A stretch of DNA of 64,000 nt from Prauserella cavernicola. GTDB taxonomy: Bacteria > Actinomycetota > Actinomycetes > Mycobacteriales > Pseudonocardiaceae. The stretch's first letter is position 1; each line of letters begins with the position of its first letter. Positions 1 to 7,049 of the stretch are shown here, piece by piece. Where the stretch lies: the NCBI RefSeq assembly GCF_016595675.1, contig NZ_JAENJH010000002.1, positions 372,001 to 436,000 on the forward strand, in the 5' to 3' direction. Under the pieces are notes generated by a model. It was not told the origin of the DNA. It worked only from the letters and a program-made list of their open reading frames with translations, and did no database searches. The translations under genes were made by a program, and so were the position numbers.

Positions 1-356
1 AGTCGCACCGCGTGCAGGTCGTCCGCCGCGACGGCCGTGACTTCGGTGACGGACTCCGCGCAGCCGCGCACCCCGAGCCTGCCGGAATCCGCCCGCTGGG
101 CCGTGATCCGGGGGTCCGCGTTCGGCCGGACGACCACGGGGGCGGGCCCCGGCGCGGAGGAGCGGGCGTCGGCGGGCGCGACCTCGGCGGTGGTGGCGAG
201 GCCAGGCCCACCCGTGTGGGCCGGGGTCCGCGTCGCGGGCTCGCCGGTGCGGGCGACCAGTACCGCCATGCCGACGATCACGAGCAGCACGGCCAGTCCC
301 GCCGCGGCGAGCGGCACCCGGTGCGAGCGCGACGGCGGTGGACTCAGGCTGCTCAT
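1..356 (-). CDS. Membrane-anchored or secreted protein, N-terminal part (runs off window)
   Basis: Open frame on the minus strand from an ATG at 356 to the window edge, without a stop. A ribosome binding site (GGAAGGGG) lies just before the ATG. The first 14 residues are polar and basic; residues about 15-35 form one hydrophobic segment (start VPLAAAGLAVLLVIVGM), followed by a Pro/Ala/Thr-rich linker and then more ordered sequence with one Cys. This reads as a signal anchor with an exported domain. The C-terminal domain is outside the window, so no function can be given. Plus-strand frames over the same bases are shadows. Confidence 0.6.
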   Translation of the reverse strand, partial: MSSLSPPPSRSHRVPLAAAGLAVLLVIVGMAVLVARTGEPATRTPAHTGGPGLATTAEVAPADARSSAPGPAPVVVRPNADPRITAQRADSGRLGVRGCAESVTEVTAVAADDLHAVR

Positions 357-455
357 GGTTCCCCTTCCACGGCGCGAATGGTGCGGGGTGAAACGCGGTC
401 TCCACTAGGTGTGTCGTCGAGAGGTGGCGCAGTGCTACACGCCGAGCACCATGCG

Positions 456-680
456 TCAGTGTTTCCGGGCGCCGCCGTATCTTCGCTCGCGTTCGAGAGT
501 GCCGTCCATCCTCCCGATCACCAGCACGCTGGGCGCGTTCGTCCTCGCCACCCGCGCGGCCTCGGCGACGGCGTCGCGCTTGCGGCAGTGCCGGGACAGT
601 TCGAGGCCGTCGTGGACCACCTGCCAGGTCAGTGAGTCCGGCGAGAAGTGGAACTCCACCTGGAACCGCTTGTGCCTCAT
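456..680 (-). CDS. Small DUF2188-like protein
   Basis: 74 residues. The start at 680 (MRHKRFQVEF) was preferred over an upstream in-frame start because a good ribosome binding site (GGAGGGAG) lies 5 nt before it and similarity to the family begins there. The pattern resembles DUF2188: a short beta strand with a Trp (SLTWQVVHDG), then a helix rich in Arg/Ala and a strand ending in a Gly/Arg-rich tail (IGRMDGTLERERRYGG). Such proteins are of unknown function. It is transcribed away from the XRE/ImmA pair, with a 117-bp shared upstream region. Confidence 0.6.
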   Translation of the reverse strand: MRHKRFQVEFHFSPDSLTWQVVHDGLELSRHCRKRDAVAEAARVARTNAPSVLVIGRMDGTLERERRYGGARKH

Positions 681-724
681 GTTCGCTCCCTCCGCAATGC
701 CGTTGCTACAGTGGCATAACGTAT

Positions 725-732
725 CAGTACTG
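725..732. promoter_or_regulatory. Palindrome in divergent promoter region
   Basis: CAGTACTG is a perfect 8-bp palindrome midway between the divergent starts at 680 and 798. A TTGACA box follows at 748-753 on the plus strand, without a well-spaced -10 that I can identify. It is a candidate operator for the XRE protein encoded next door, on position only. Confidence 0.25.
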
Positions 733-797
733 CGACAGATGGCAGAATTGACACACCCCTGTGATAGTGAAAGAGACGACTCACGGAGGGCGACGAT

Positions 798-1169
798 ATG
801 GAAGGCCGGATGGACGCGCGACGGCTCTACGACGCGCTGGATGCGCAACGGGGCGCACGTGGCATGTCATGGCGGCAGCTCGCGGACGAGTCCGGCGTCA
901 GCCCGTCACTGCTGAGCCGGATGGGCAACGGCCACAGGCCGGACCTCGACGGCTTCATCGCGCTCGTGCAATGGCTCGGCTCGCCGGCGGAGGCCTTCAT
1001 GGTCTGGCCGGACGGGCAGGAACGCAGCCGCGACGAACCCGCGCTCGAGACACAACTCGCCCTGCTGTTGCGAGCGAGAGAGGACCTCTCGGAAGCGGAC
1101 AAGGACTACCTGCTGGAGATCGTCGGCGCGACGATGCGAAGGATCAAAGTGGACCGTCAGGAGAGATGA
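798..1169 (+). CDS. XRE-family helix-turn-helix regulator
   Basis: 123 residues, ATG at 798 behind GGAGGG. Residues about 20-70 form a Cro/CI-type HTH (SWRQLADESGVSPSLLSRM is the two-helix core, followed by the usual D-G-F-x-A-L-V-x-W-L). The C-terminal 50 residues are helical and charged and may dimerise. Its stop codon overlaps the ATG of the ImmA-like protease gene (ATGA, 1166-1169), so the two are translationally coupled. XRE/ImmA pairs usually form a repressor plus a metalloprotease that cleaves it after a stress signal; that is inferred here from the pairing. Confidence 0.85.
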   Translation: MEGRMDARRLYDALDAQRGARGMSWRQLADESGVSPSLLSRMGNGHRPDLDGFIALVQWLGSPAEAFMVWPDGQERSRDEPALETQLALLLRAREDLSEADKDYLLEIVGATMRRIKVDRQER

Positions 1170-1771
1170 GCGTGGCCCTACGGCGCGGTTTCAAGGCAGA
1201 AGCGAAGAGACTGGCACTCGAAGTCCGTGCCGAGCTCGGCGTCCACGTGTTCGCCCCGCTCGACCCGTACGCGCTCGCCGAGCTGTACGGCATCGAGGTG
1301 CACGACCTGAGCGATCCCTCACTGCCCCGCGACGCGGTACGGCACTTCACGGGACCAGCGGCCGACGCGTTCTCCGCCGCACTGGTGTCCGTCGGCAGGG
1401 GCTGCGTGATCATCGAGAACCACGTGCACGAACCGAACCGCCGCCGCTCGACCATCGCCCACGAGATGGCGCACGTGTTGCTGGAGCACGACTTCGGCGT
1501 GCTGCTCACCGACGGGGAGCAGTGCCGATCGTCCTCTTCGGACCTGGAACTGGAGGCGGCGGAGCTGTCCGGCGAACTGCTCGTTCCCTGCGACGCGGCA
1601 CGCACGGCGGCCTTCCGCGGGTGGACCGACTCCTCGGTGGCGAGGTACTTCCGCGTGAGCCGCAGCATGGCCCGCTGGCGGCTCAACGCCACGGCGGCGA
1701 GGCGAATCGCCCGCTGCACCAAGGCGAAAGGGCGCGGCACGCTCGCGGCCGACGCCGCCAGAGCCGGCTAA
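1166..1771 (+). CDS. ImmA/IrrE-type metallopeptidase
   Basis: 201 residues. The ATG overlaps the stop of the XRE gene. The zinc-binding HEMAH motif sits near residue 100 (STIAHEMAHVLLEHDF), preceded by the strand and helix typical of the ImmA/IrrE (COG2856) fold; a second acidic helix (SDLELEAAELSGELLVP) follows, where this family has its third metal ligand and conserved LLxP. The C-terminal region is basic and helical and could bind DNA or the partner. Expected to cleave the cognate XRE repressor. The gene ends 7 bp from the convergent methyltransferase gene. Confidence 0.8.
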   Translation: MSVALRRGFKAEAKRLALEVRAELGVHVFAPLDPYALAELYGIEVHDLSDPSLPRDAVRHFTGPAADAFSAALVSVGRGCVIIENHVHEPNRRRSTIAHEMAHVLLEHDFGVLLTDGEQCRSSSSDLELEAAELSGELLVPCDAARTAAFRGWTDSSVARYFRVSRSMARWRLNATAARRIARCTKAKGRGTLAADAARAG

Positions 1772-1777
1772 GACCGG

Positions 1778-2629
1778 CTAGGGCTTGCGGCCCACCGCAC
1801 CGACGATGCACTGCGCGGCGGCGCTCAGCGGCTTCAGCTCCGGTCCGTCCGGCCACCACTGACCGCACACCGCGAGCCCGGGCTCCGAGAGCGGGTTGGG
1901 CTTGATGAGCTCCAGCCCGTCGAGCATCTCCATGACCTCGTCCCTGGTGCGGAACTGCCCCGCTCCCATCGGCCCGTTGACGAGGATGCCCTCGATGCGC
2001 TTGGCGACGGCCGTCAGCTCCGGCACCTCGGGGTCGAAGAAGTGCGAGAAGACCACGTAGCTACCCGAGGGCAGCGCGTCTATGTACTCACGCATCACAG
2101 CGGCACCACCGTCACCGGTCAGGTGGTGCATCGTGCCGACGTGCAGCAGCACCACCGGCTCCGTGAAGTCGATCTGCTTGCGCACCACCGCGTGCTCGAG
2201 CACCTGCGAGGGCTCGAAGATGTCCGCCGAGATCATGCCGACGTACTCGTTCTCCTCGAGCAGCGCACGTCCGTGAGCGAGCACCACCGGGTCGTTGTCG
2301 ATGTAGACGACGCGCGCCTGCTCGTTGACGCGCTGCACGATCTGGTGGGTGTTCTCGGCGGTCGGCAGGCCGGAGCCGCAGTCGATGTACTGCGCGATGT
2401 CGGTCTGCCGAGCGAGGAACCGGCAGGCCCGGTTGAGAAAGCCCCGGTTGCCGCGCGCGATGTCCACCGCCTCGGGAACCGCCGTGCTGATCCGCTCCAT
2501 GACCTGGCGGTCGACCTCGTAGACGTCCTTGCTGCCGAGGAACCCGCCGTACACCCTGGCGATGCTCGGACGGCTCGGGTCGACTCCGACTGGGACCTGG
2601 CTCGGCGACTTCGTCGTCGGCTCAGCCAT
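1778..2629 (-). CDS. DUF574-type SAM-dependent methyltransferase
   Basis: 283 residues from the ATG at 2629, which has GAGG 7 nt upstream; an in-frame GTG at 2671 would add 14 residues without a better ribosome binding site. The sequence follows the actinobacterial DUF574 family from end to end: N-terminal PSIARVYGGFLGSKD, the nucleotide-binding region IDCGSGLPTAENTHQ, the acidic strand VVYIDNDPVVLAHGRALL, LLHVGTMHHL and the FSHFFDPE loop. The family is expanded in Streptomyces and Pseudonocardiaceae and has a Rossmann methyltransferase fold, but its substrates are largely unknown. It stands alone between convergent ImmA and the next minus-strand gene. Confidence 0.85.
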   Translation of the reverse strand: MAEPTTKSPSQVPVGVDPSRPSIARVYGGFLGSKDVYEVDRQVMERISTAVPEAVDIARGNRGFLNRACRFLARQTDIAQYIDCGSGLPTAENTHQIVQRVNEQARVVYIDNDPVVLAHGRALLEENEYVGMISADIFEPSQVLEHAVVRKQIDFTEPVVLLHVGTMHHLTGDGGAAVMREYIDALPSGSYVVFSHFFDPEVPELTAVAKRIEGILVNGPMGAGQFRTRDEVMEMLDGLELIKPNPLSEPGLAVCGQWWPDGPELKPLSAAAQCIVGAVGRKP

Positions 2630-2707
2630 TGCGACCTCGCAGATGATCTCGCTTCGGGCGGTGGAGAACACAGAGTAGTGCCAGCGCCGCGACCGGTAAA
2701 CGGCCGG

Positions 2708-3151
2708 TCAGCTCACGGCCTTCTTCACCAGTTCGGTGATGGCGTCCTCGGCCTGCTCGGTCAGTTCGGAAACCGCGTACGCGGTCGGCCAGATGCCGCT
2801 GTCGTCGTCGAGATTCGCCTCGGGCGTGACCCCGAACGACGAATAGCGTTCCTGGTCTGCCTGGCCACTACGGAAGAAGCACACGACTTTTCCTTTCCTC
2901 GCGTAAGCGGGCTGCCCGTACCACAGCTTCGGCGCCAATTCCGGGGCGTTGCCGGTGACGATCGCGTGGATGCGTTCGGCCAACGAGCGGTCGGGTTCGG
3001 GCATCTCCGCGATCTTGGCCAGCAGGTCGGCCTCGGCCGCGGCAGCCTTGTTACCGCGCCCGGTGCCCGCCTCCTTCTTCAGCTCGGCGGCGCGTTCCTT
3101 CATTGCCGCGCGCTCGCTCTCGGAGAATCCGCTGTTCGCCTCGGTGCTCAA
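2708..3151 (-). CDS. DUF1801-domain protein
   Basis: 147 residues using a TTG start at 3151 (LSTEANSGFS) with GGGGAG 8 nt before it; the longer open frame upstream has unlikely composition. The N-terminal half is a charged helix (SERAAMKERAAELKKEAG). The second half carries the DUF1801/YdhG-like core (ERIHAIVTGNAPELAPKLWYG, then PAYARKGKVVCFFRSG), the fold seen in frataxin-like small proteins of unknown function. Conserved in actinobacteria as a monocistronic gene; no functional inference from context. Start codon is the least certain part. Confidence 0.65.
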   Translation of the reverse strand: MSTEANSGFSESERAAMKERAAELKKEAGTGRGNKAAAAEADLLAKIAEMPEPDRSLAERIHAIVTGNAPELAPKLWYGQPAYARKGKVVCFFRSGQADQERYSSFGVTPEANLDDDSGIWPTAYAVSELTEQAEDAITELVKKAVS

Positions 3152-3319
3152 CGCTGTCGCTCCCCTGCCGTGGATCGGACTTTTCGTACGAGCGACGTTA
3201 ATCGGCCGGCACGCCCAGGCGCTTCTCGAATCCTGATCGATCGCGGGCCTGCGACCCCAATGCCGGCATGCCGGGCGGGGAGTGAACACCGCGCCCGGCA
3301 TATCGCCTGGTCATCAATG

Positions 3320-3404
3320 CGGAAGCGGAGGGATTTGAACCCCCGGTCGGTTGCCCGACGCTCGCTTTCAAGGCGAGTGCATTCGGCCGCTCTGCCACGC
3401 TTCC
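3320..3404 (-). tRNA. tRNA-Ser(TGA)
   Basis: 85 nt class II tRNA. The acceptor stem GGAAGCG (5' end at 3404) pairs with CGCTTCC at 3321-3327; base 3320 is the discriminator (G) and CCA is not encoded. The anticodon loop reads CTTGAAA between stems ACTCGC/GCGAG, giving anticodon TGA for UCA codons. There is a long variable arm, as serine tRNAs have, and a normal T-loop GGTTCAAATCC. It is on the same strand as the flanking MarR and DUF1801 genes. Confidence 0.95.
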
Positions 3405-3424
3405 CCGTCGGTCAGCCTAACGCC

Positions 3425-3901
3425 TCAGCCTTCGAGGTCCGTCAGGTGTGTGAGCACTCGGCCGAAGACAGTTGCCATGGCCACCTGCTCGTCAGTGCTC
3501 ATCAGGTCGATCAGGTGCGCGCGCACGCCCTCGACGTGGGTGGGCGCCGCGCCGTCGAGCAGATCGACACCCTGCTGCGTCAGTTCCGCCGTGACTCCCC
3601 TGCGGTCCTCGGGATCCTTGCCCCGGCGCACGTAGCCCGCGACCTCCATACGGCCGACCTGGTGCGAGAGACGGCTCTTCGTCGACCCGAGCATCGTGGC
3701 GAGCTCGGTCATCCGCATCCGGTTCTCCGGCGCCTGCGACAGGCACACGAGCACCTCGTAGTCGATCAGCGAGACCTCGTGGCCGTCCGTCAGCTCGCGG
3801 TGCAGGCGCTGCCGCAGCCGCAGCGTCGACACGATGTAGGAGCGCCATGCGTTCATTTCCGTGTCCGAGAGCCAGCGCACCTCGTCGGGAACCTGCGTCA
3901 T
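3425..3901 (-). CDS. MarR-family transcriptional regulator
   Basis: 158 residues from ATG at 3901. The winged-helix core is clear: RMRMTELATMLGSTKSRLSH is the DNA-recognition part, VGRMEVAGYVRRGKDPEDRRG the wing with the conserved D-x-R-G. Helices before and after form the usual dimer interface. Target genes cannot be read from the context because the nearest gene, tRNA-Ser, is downstream on the same strand and the region upstream is gene-free. The start has no Shine-Dalgarno; a TACTCT box at 3909-3914 ends 7 nt before the ATG, suggesting a leaderless transcript. Confidence 0.85.
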   Translation of the reverse strand: MTQVPDEVRWLSDTEMNAWRSYIVSTLRLRQRLHRELTDGHEVSLIDYEVLVCLSQAPENRMRMTELATMLGSTKSRLSHQVGRMEVAGYVRRGKDPEDRRGVTAELTQQGVDLLDGAAPTHVEGVRAHLIDLMSTDEQVAMATVFGRVLTHLTDLEG

Positions 3902-3908
3902 GTCACGG

Positions 3909-3914
3909 AGAGTA
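3909..3914 (-). promoter_or_regulatory. -10 box for leaderless marR
   Basis: TACTCT on the minus strand, 7 nt from the ATG at 3901. This matches TANNNT with +1 on the start codon; no Shine-Dalgarno is present. Confidence 0.4.
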
Positions 3915-3949
3915 GGCCGTGGGCTTCCGGCCAGGATCACCGGATGGTG

Positions 3950-4345
3950 ACCGCTCCCACCGGTTGTGGGGCCGCCCCGGAGGGAGGATCCTGAGGGGAA
4001 CGGAGGAGTCGTACCGGCCCCGGGACTCCGCGACGGAGTGCCAGTTGGACGGTCCACCGGGAAAGGCCAGGTGGTGCTGTGACAGGTGATTCCCAGCGGT
4101 TGTCCGCCCGCTGTGTCCCCACGGATGGGACGGCCTGAGCCGGCCCAGCCGCGATGTGAGCAGCACCGGGTGTTCACGCGACTTCTCGCGCATGACGGCG
4201 TTCTCGAGCCCTGAGTCGGTGCGATTTCTGTGATCACACCACAGCGCTTCTCGCCGGCCCGGGACGCGGCCGACCGCACGAAAACTGGACAACCTCGGTA
4301 GACCTGGGTGCGATGGCGATTGGGACCATCGCACCCAGGCTTTTT
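3950..4345 (+). ncRNA. Candidate structured non-coding RNA ending in a terminator
   Basis: The 521 bp between marR and the aminopeptidase gene hold no credible protein frame. On the plus strand the stretch has a run of short hairpins (for example CAGCGG with CCGCTG, ACTCCG with CGGAGT, CCACC with GGTGG, GTCCC with GGGAC) and finishes with a strong intrinsic terminator at 4303-4345. No plus-strand gene lies upstream to use that terminator, since marR and the tRNA point the other way. A 10-bp palindrome TGTGATCACA lies at 4229-4238. I could not match it to RNase P, tmRNA or SRP RNA. The 5' end is a guess. Confidence 0.3.
4303..4345 (+). terminator. Intrinsic terminator
   Basis: A perfect 14-bp stem, CCTGGGTGCGATGG (4303-4316) with CCATCGCACCCAGG (4326-4339), 9-nt loop, followed by CTTTTT. 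The T run makes it a plus-strand terminator, which implies a plus-strand transcript from the gene-free region. Confidence 0.8.
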
Positions 4346-4371
4346 CGTGTCAGGGCCCGTTCCACCACGAA

Positions 4372-4406
4372 GGCCCCTCGCCCGCGCGGTGCGCGAGCGA
4401 GGGGCC
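4372..4406 (-). terminator. Hairpin downstream of the aminopeptidase gene
   Basis: GGCCCCTCGC (4372-4381) pairs perfectly with GCGAGGGGCC (4397-4406). It lies 17 bp past the stop of the minus-strand M28 gene and has no clear T tract, so it may act as a GC-type terminator or 3' stabiliser. Confidence 0.5.
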
Positions 4407-4422
4407 CAGTCGTGAGCGGGTG

Positions 4423-5940
4423 TCAGGCCGCCGCGTCGTGTTCGGCGGTCACGAGGGTCCGCTGCGCCGAGCGCTGCCCGGCGACCTTCGCCTCGTTCTT
4501 CTTGCCCTTGGGAGCCACACCGTTGACGTCCTCGGTGCTGATCGCGTACTTCGCCGCGACCCGCGCCATCGCGTCAGCGTTGCGGTCGAGCGCCGCGCGG
4601 TCGACGTTGCCCAGGTTGTCGCAGGCCCGGTGGTAGCAGTCGTCGAAGGCCTTTCCGGCCTCGCCGCCCCACTTCGCCGCCTGCTCCTCGGTCTTCACGC
4701 CGTCGCCTCCGGTGAACAGGCCACCGGCCGGGATGCCCACCGCGATGAACTCTCCGTAGTCGGAGCGGCCGTCGAAGTCGGTGCCCTCCGCCTCGATGTC
4801 CCTCGTGGCGAGCGCGTCGACGAACGACTGCTCGATCTGCGCCGAACCGTACGGTCCCGGGCCGGCACCCTCGCCGTCCGAGTCGTCCCCGTCGTAGACG
4901 AAGTACCCGGCGTTCGGCGAGCCGATCATGTCGAAGTTCAGGTACAGCGCGATGTCGAGCTGCTGCTCGAACGACAGCGAGTTGACGTAGTGCGTCGAGC
5001 CGACGAGCCCGAACTCCTCGGCACCCCACCACGCGAACCGCACCGCGTTGTTGACCTTGGCCTTGCCGCCGAGCTGCACGGCCGTCTCCAGCAGTGCCGC
5101 CGAACCGGTGCCGTTGTCGTTGATCCCGGCGCCGTCGGCGACACCGTCGAGGTGAGCACCCGCCACCACGACGTTGTCCTTGCGGCCGGTCTTGGTCTCG
5201 GCGATGACGTTGAAGGTCGTGCGCTCCTCTTCGAAGGCGCGCAGTTCCAGCGCGGTCTCCGCACCGTCCTGCGACAGCAGCGCCTGCGCGTCCTCCTGGC
5301 TGATGCCACCGGTCGGGATGCGCGCCTGCGACGGGTCACCGAGCGTGCCGTTGAGGGGCCCCGGCTCGTTGTTGTAGACGATCGCGCCCGCGGCGCCGGC
5401 GTCGGCAGCGGCGATCTGCTTCTCCGCGAACGAGCACACTCCGCGCTCGACCAGGACGATCTTGCCGGTCGCATCGCCGTAGTCCGCGGCCTCACAGCCG
5501 GGGCTGTCGTCGGAGGCGATCACGGAGAGCGGGGCGGTGAAGCCGCCCTCCTCCGTGGAGGGGCTGTAGCTCATGATGATGATCGGCACATCCGTACCGG
5601 CCACCGCGAGGCTCTCGGCGAGCGTCTCGGTGTAGGTGAACGGGAACTCCTGGCGCGTCACGTCGTATCCCGCGGCCTCGAGTTTGCCCGCGACGTAGTC
5701 CGCCGACGCGTCGTAGCCCGGTGTGCTCGCGGCGCGGTTGCCGCCGTTGGTCTCGGCGATCCGCTGCAGCGCGATCAGATGCCGGTTGATGTTGCCGACG
5801 TCGACGTTCTTCGCGAGTTTGTCCGCGAGCTTGTCGCCCGGGTCGGGTTTCGCGGCCGCGGTGGCGGTGCTGGTGAGCACGAGTCCGGCACACGCGGCGA
5901 TGACGACGGCAGGTCTGAGTTTGCCTCTGGTGGATGACAT
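4423..5940 (-). CDS. Secreted M28 zinc aminopeptidase with PA domain
   Basis: 505 residues from ATG at 5940, chosen because a ribosome binding site (GAAGGGG) precedes it and a Sec signal peptide begins there (RPAVVIAACAGLVLTSTA, cleavage near TAAAKP). A protease-associated domain covers about residues 130-240. The M28 catalytic domain follows with its metal and catalytic residues in order: GAHLDGV, D in GINDNGTGS, GAEEFGL (catalytic Glu plus ligand), NFDMIGSPN, and the last His in CYHRACD. Closest type is the Streptomyces griseus leucine aminopeptidase group, which acts outside the cell on peptides. It is divergent from the quinone reductase gene. Confidence 0.9.
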   Translation of the reverse strand: MSSTRGKLRPAVVIAACAGLVLTSTATAAAKPDPGDKLADKLAKNVDVGNINRHLIALQRIAETNGGNRAASTPGYDASADYVAGKLEAAGYDVTRQEFPFTYTETLAESLAVAGTDVPIIIMSYSPSTEEGGFTAPLSVIASDDSPGCEAADYGDATGKIVLVERGVCSFAEKQIAAADAGAAGAIVYNNEPGPLNGTLGDPSQARIPTGGISQEDAQALLSQDGAETALELRAFEEERTTFNVIAETKTGRKDNVVVAGAHLDGVADGAGINDNGTGSAALLETAVQLGGKAKVNNAVRFAWWGAEEFGLVGSTHYVNSLSFEQQLDIALYLNFDMIGSPNAGYFVYDGDDSDGEGAGPGPYGSAQIEQSFVDALATRDIEAEGTDFDGRSDYGEFIAVGIPAGGLFTGGDGVKTEEQAAKWGGEAGKAFDDCYHRACDNLGNVDRAALDRNADAMARVAAKYAISTEDVNGVAPKGKKNEAKVAGQRSAQRTLVTAEHDAAA

Positions 5941-6047
5941 AGGCACGTCCCCTTCGTGACTGAGGAGCGTCACTTTTGTGTGTTCTGCCCGTAAGGTCAA
6001 GGACCATTCGTAGGAAAGACAGACCCACGAGGGGTTGCGTTGTGACA

Positions 6048-6053
6048 TAGGGT
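6048..6053 (+). promoter_or_regulatory. -10 box for leaderless quinone oxidoreductase
   Basis: TAGGGT, 6 nt before the ATG at 6060; no Shine-Dalgarno. The same box and spacing occur before emb at 33092. Confidence 0.5.
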
Positions 6054-6059
6054 TCCCTT

Positions 6060-7037
6060 ATGCACGCCATCAAGATCAGCGAACCCGGCGGCCCCGACAA
6101 TCTCGTGTGGACCGAGGTCGCCGACCCCGTGCCCGGCGCCGGAGAGGTGCTGATCGACGTGGCCGCGAGCGCGGTCAACAGAGCGGATCTGCTGCAGCGG
6201 CAGGGCAACTACCCGCCGCCGCGCGGAGCGAGCGACATCATCGGCCTCGAGTGCTCCGGCACGATCATCGAGCTCGGTGAGGGCGTCGAGGGCTGGCAGG
6301 TCGGCGACGAGGTGTGCGCGCTGCTCTCCGGAGGCGGCTACGCCGAGAAGGTCGCCGTGCCCGCGGTGCAGCTGCTGCCCGTGCCCGGCGAGGTGGAGCT
6401 GCTCTCCGCTGCCGGTCTGCCCGAGGTCGCCTGCACGGTGTGGTCGAACGTCGTCATGCACGCGGGCCTTTCCGAGGGAGACGTACTGCTCGTCCACGGC
6501 GGCGCGGGCGGCATCGGCACGCACGCGATCCAGGTCGGCAAGGCGCTCGGCGCGACCGTCGCCATCACCGCGGGTTCGCCGGAGCGACTGGAGCGCTGCC
6601 GCCAGCTCGGCGCGGACATCGTGATCAACTACCGCGACCAGGACTTCGTCGAGGAGCTCAAGAACGAGACCAAGGGCGCCGACGTCATCCTCGACAACAT
6701 GGGTGCCAAGTACCTCGGCCGCAACGTCGACGCTCTGGCCACCGGCGGGCGCCTCGTGGTGATCGGCATGCAGGGCGGCCTCAAGGGCGAGCTGAACCTC
6801 GGCAAGCTCATCGGCAAGCGCGGCAGCATCGCGGCGACGACCCTGCGGGCCCGGCCGGTCGAAGAGAAGGGCGCGATCGTGGCCGACGTGCGCGAGCGCC
6901 TGTGGCCGCTCGTCGTGGAGGGCTCCGTGCACCCGGTGATCGACCAGGTGATCCCGATGGCCGAGGCCGCGGACGGGCATCGCGCACTGGAAGAGGGCGG
7001 CGTGTTCGGCAAAATCGTGCTCGCCGCGAAGTCGTAG
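6060..7037 (+). CDS. NAD(P)H:quinone oxidoreductase, MDR superfamily (PIG3-like)
   Basis: 325 residues. The whole chain follows the zinc-free quinone oxidoreductase/TP53I3 group: N-terminal GroES-like domain (ADLLQRQGNYPPPRGASDIIG, then GLECSGTI), then the Rossmann domain with LLVHGGAGGIGTHAIQVGKALG and the NADP-type AGSPERLERCRQLGAD. It would reduce quinones by one or two electrons in the cytosol. In M. tuberculosis the corresponding gene (Rv3777) also sits beside the aminotransferase-V-like gene, and here that neighbour is convergent 12 bp downstream. Confidence 0.9.
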   Translation: MHAIKISEPGGPDNLVWTEVADPVPGAGEVLIDVAASAVNRADLLQRQGNYPPPRGASDIIGLECSGTIIELGEGVEGWQVGDEVCALLSGGGYAEKVAVPAVQLLPVPGEVELLSAAGLPEVACTVWSNVVMHAGLSEGDVLLVHGGAGGIGTHAIQVGKALGATVAITAGSPERLERCRQLGADIVINYRDQDFVEELKNETKGADVILDNMGAKYLGRNVDALATGGRLVVIGMQGGLKGELNLGKLIGKRGSIAATTLRARPVEEKGAIVADVRERLWPLVVEGSVHPVIDQVIPMAEAADGHRALEEGGVFGKIVLAAKS

Positions 7038-7049
7038 CGGCTCGGCGGT

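Noticed and set aside
12-635. Long plus-strand frames over the first 900 bp
   Set aside because: They are antisense to the minus-strand gene at 1-356 and the small gene at 456-680, which have ribosome binding sites and sensible protein composition.
3903-4334. Open frame of 143 codons on the minus strand in the gene-free region
   Set aside because: Its composition (many Arg, Ser, Pro, His, no recognisable fold), lack of a ribosome binding site and the plus-strand terminator inside it argue against coding.
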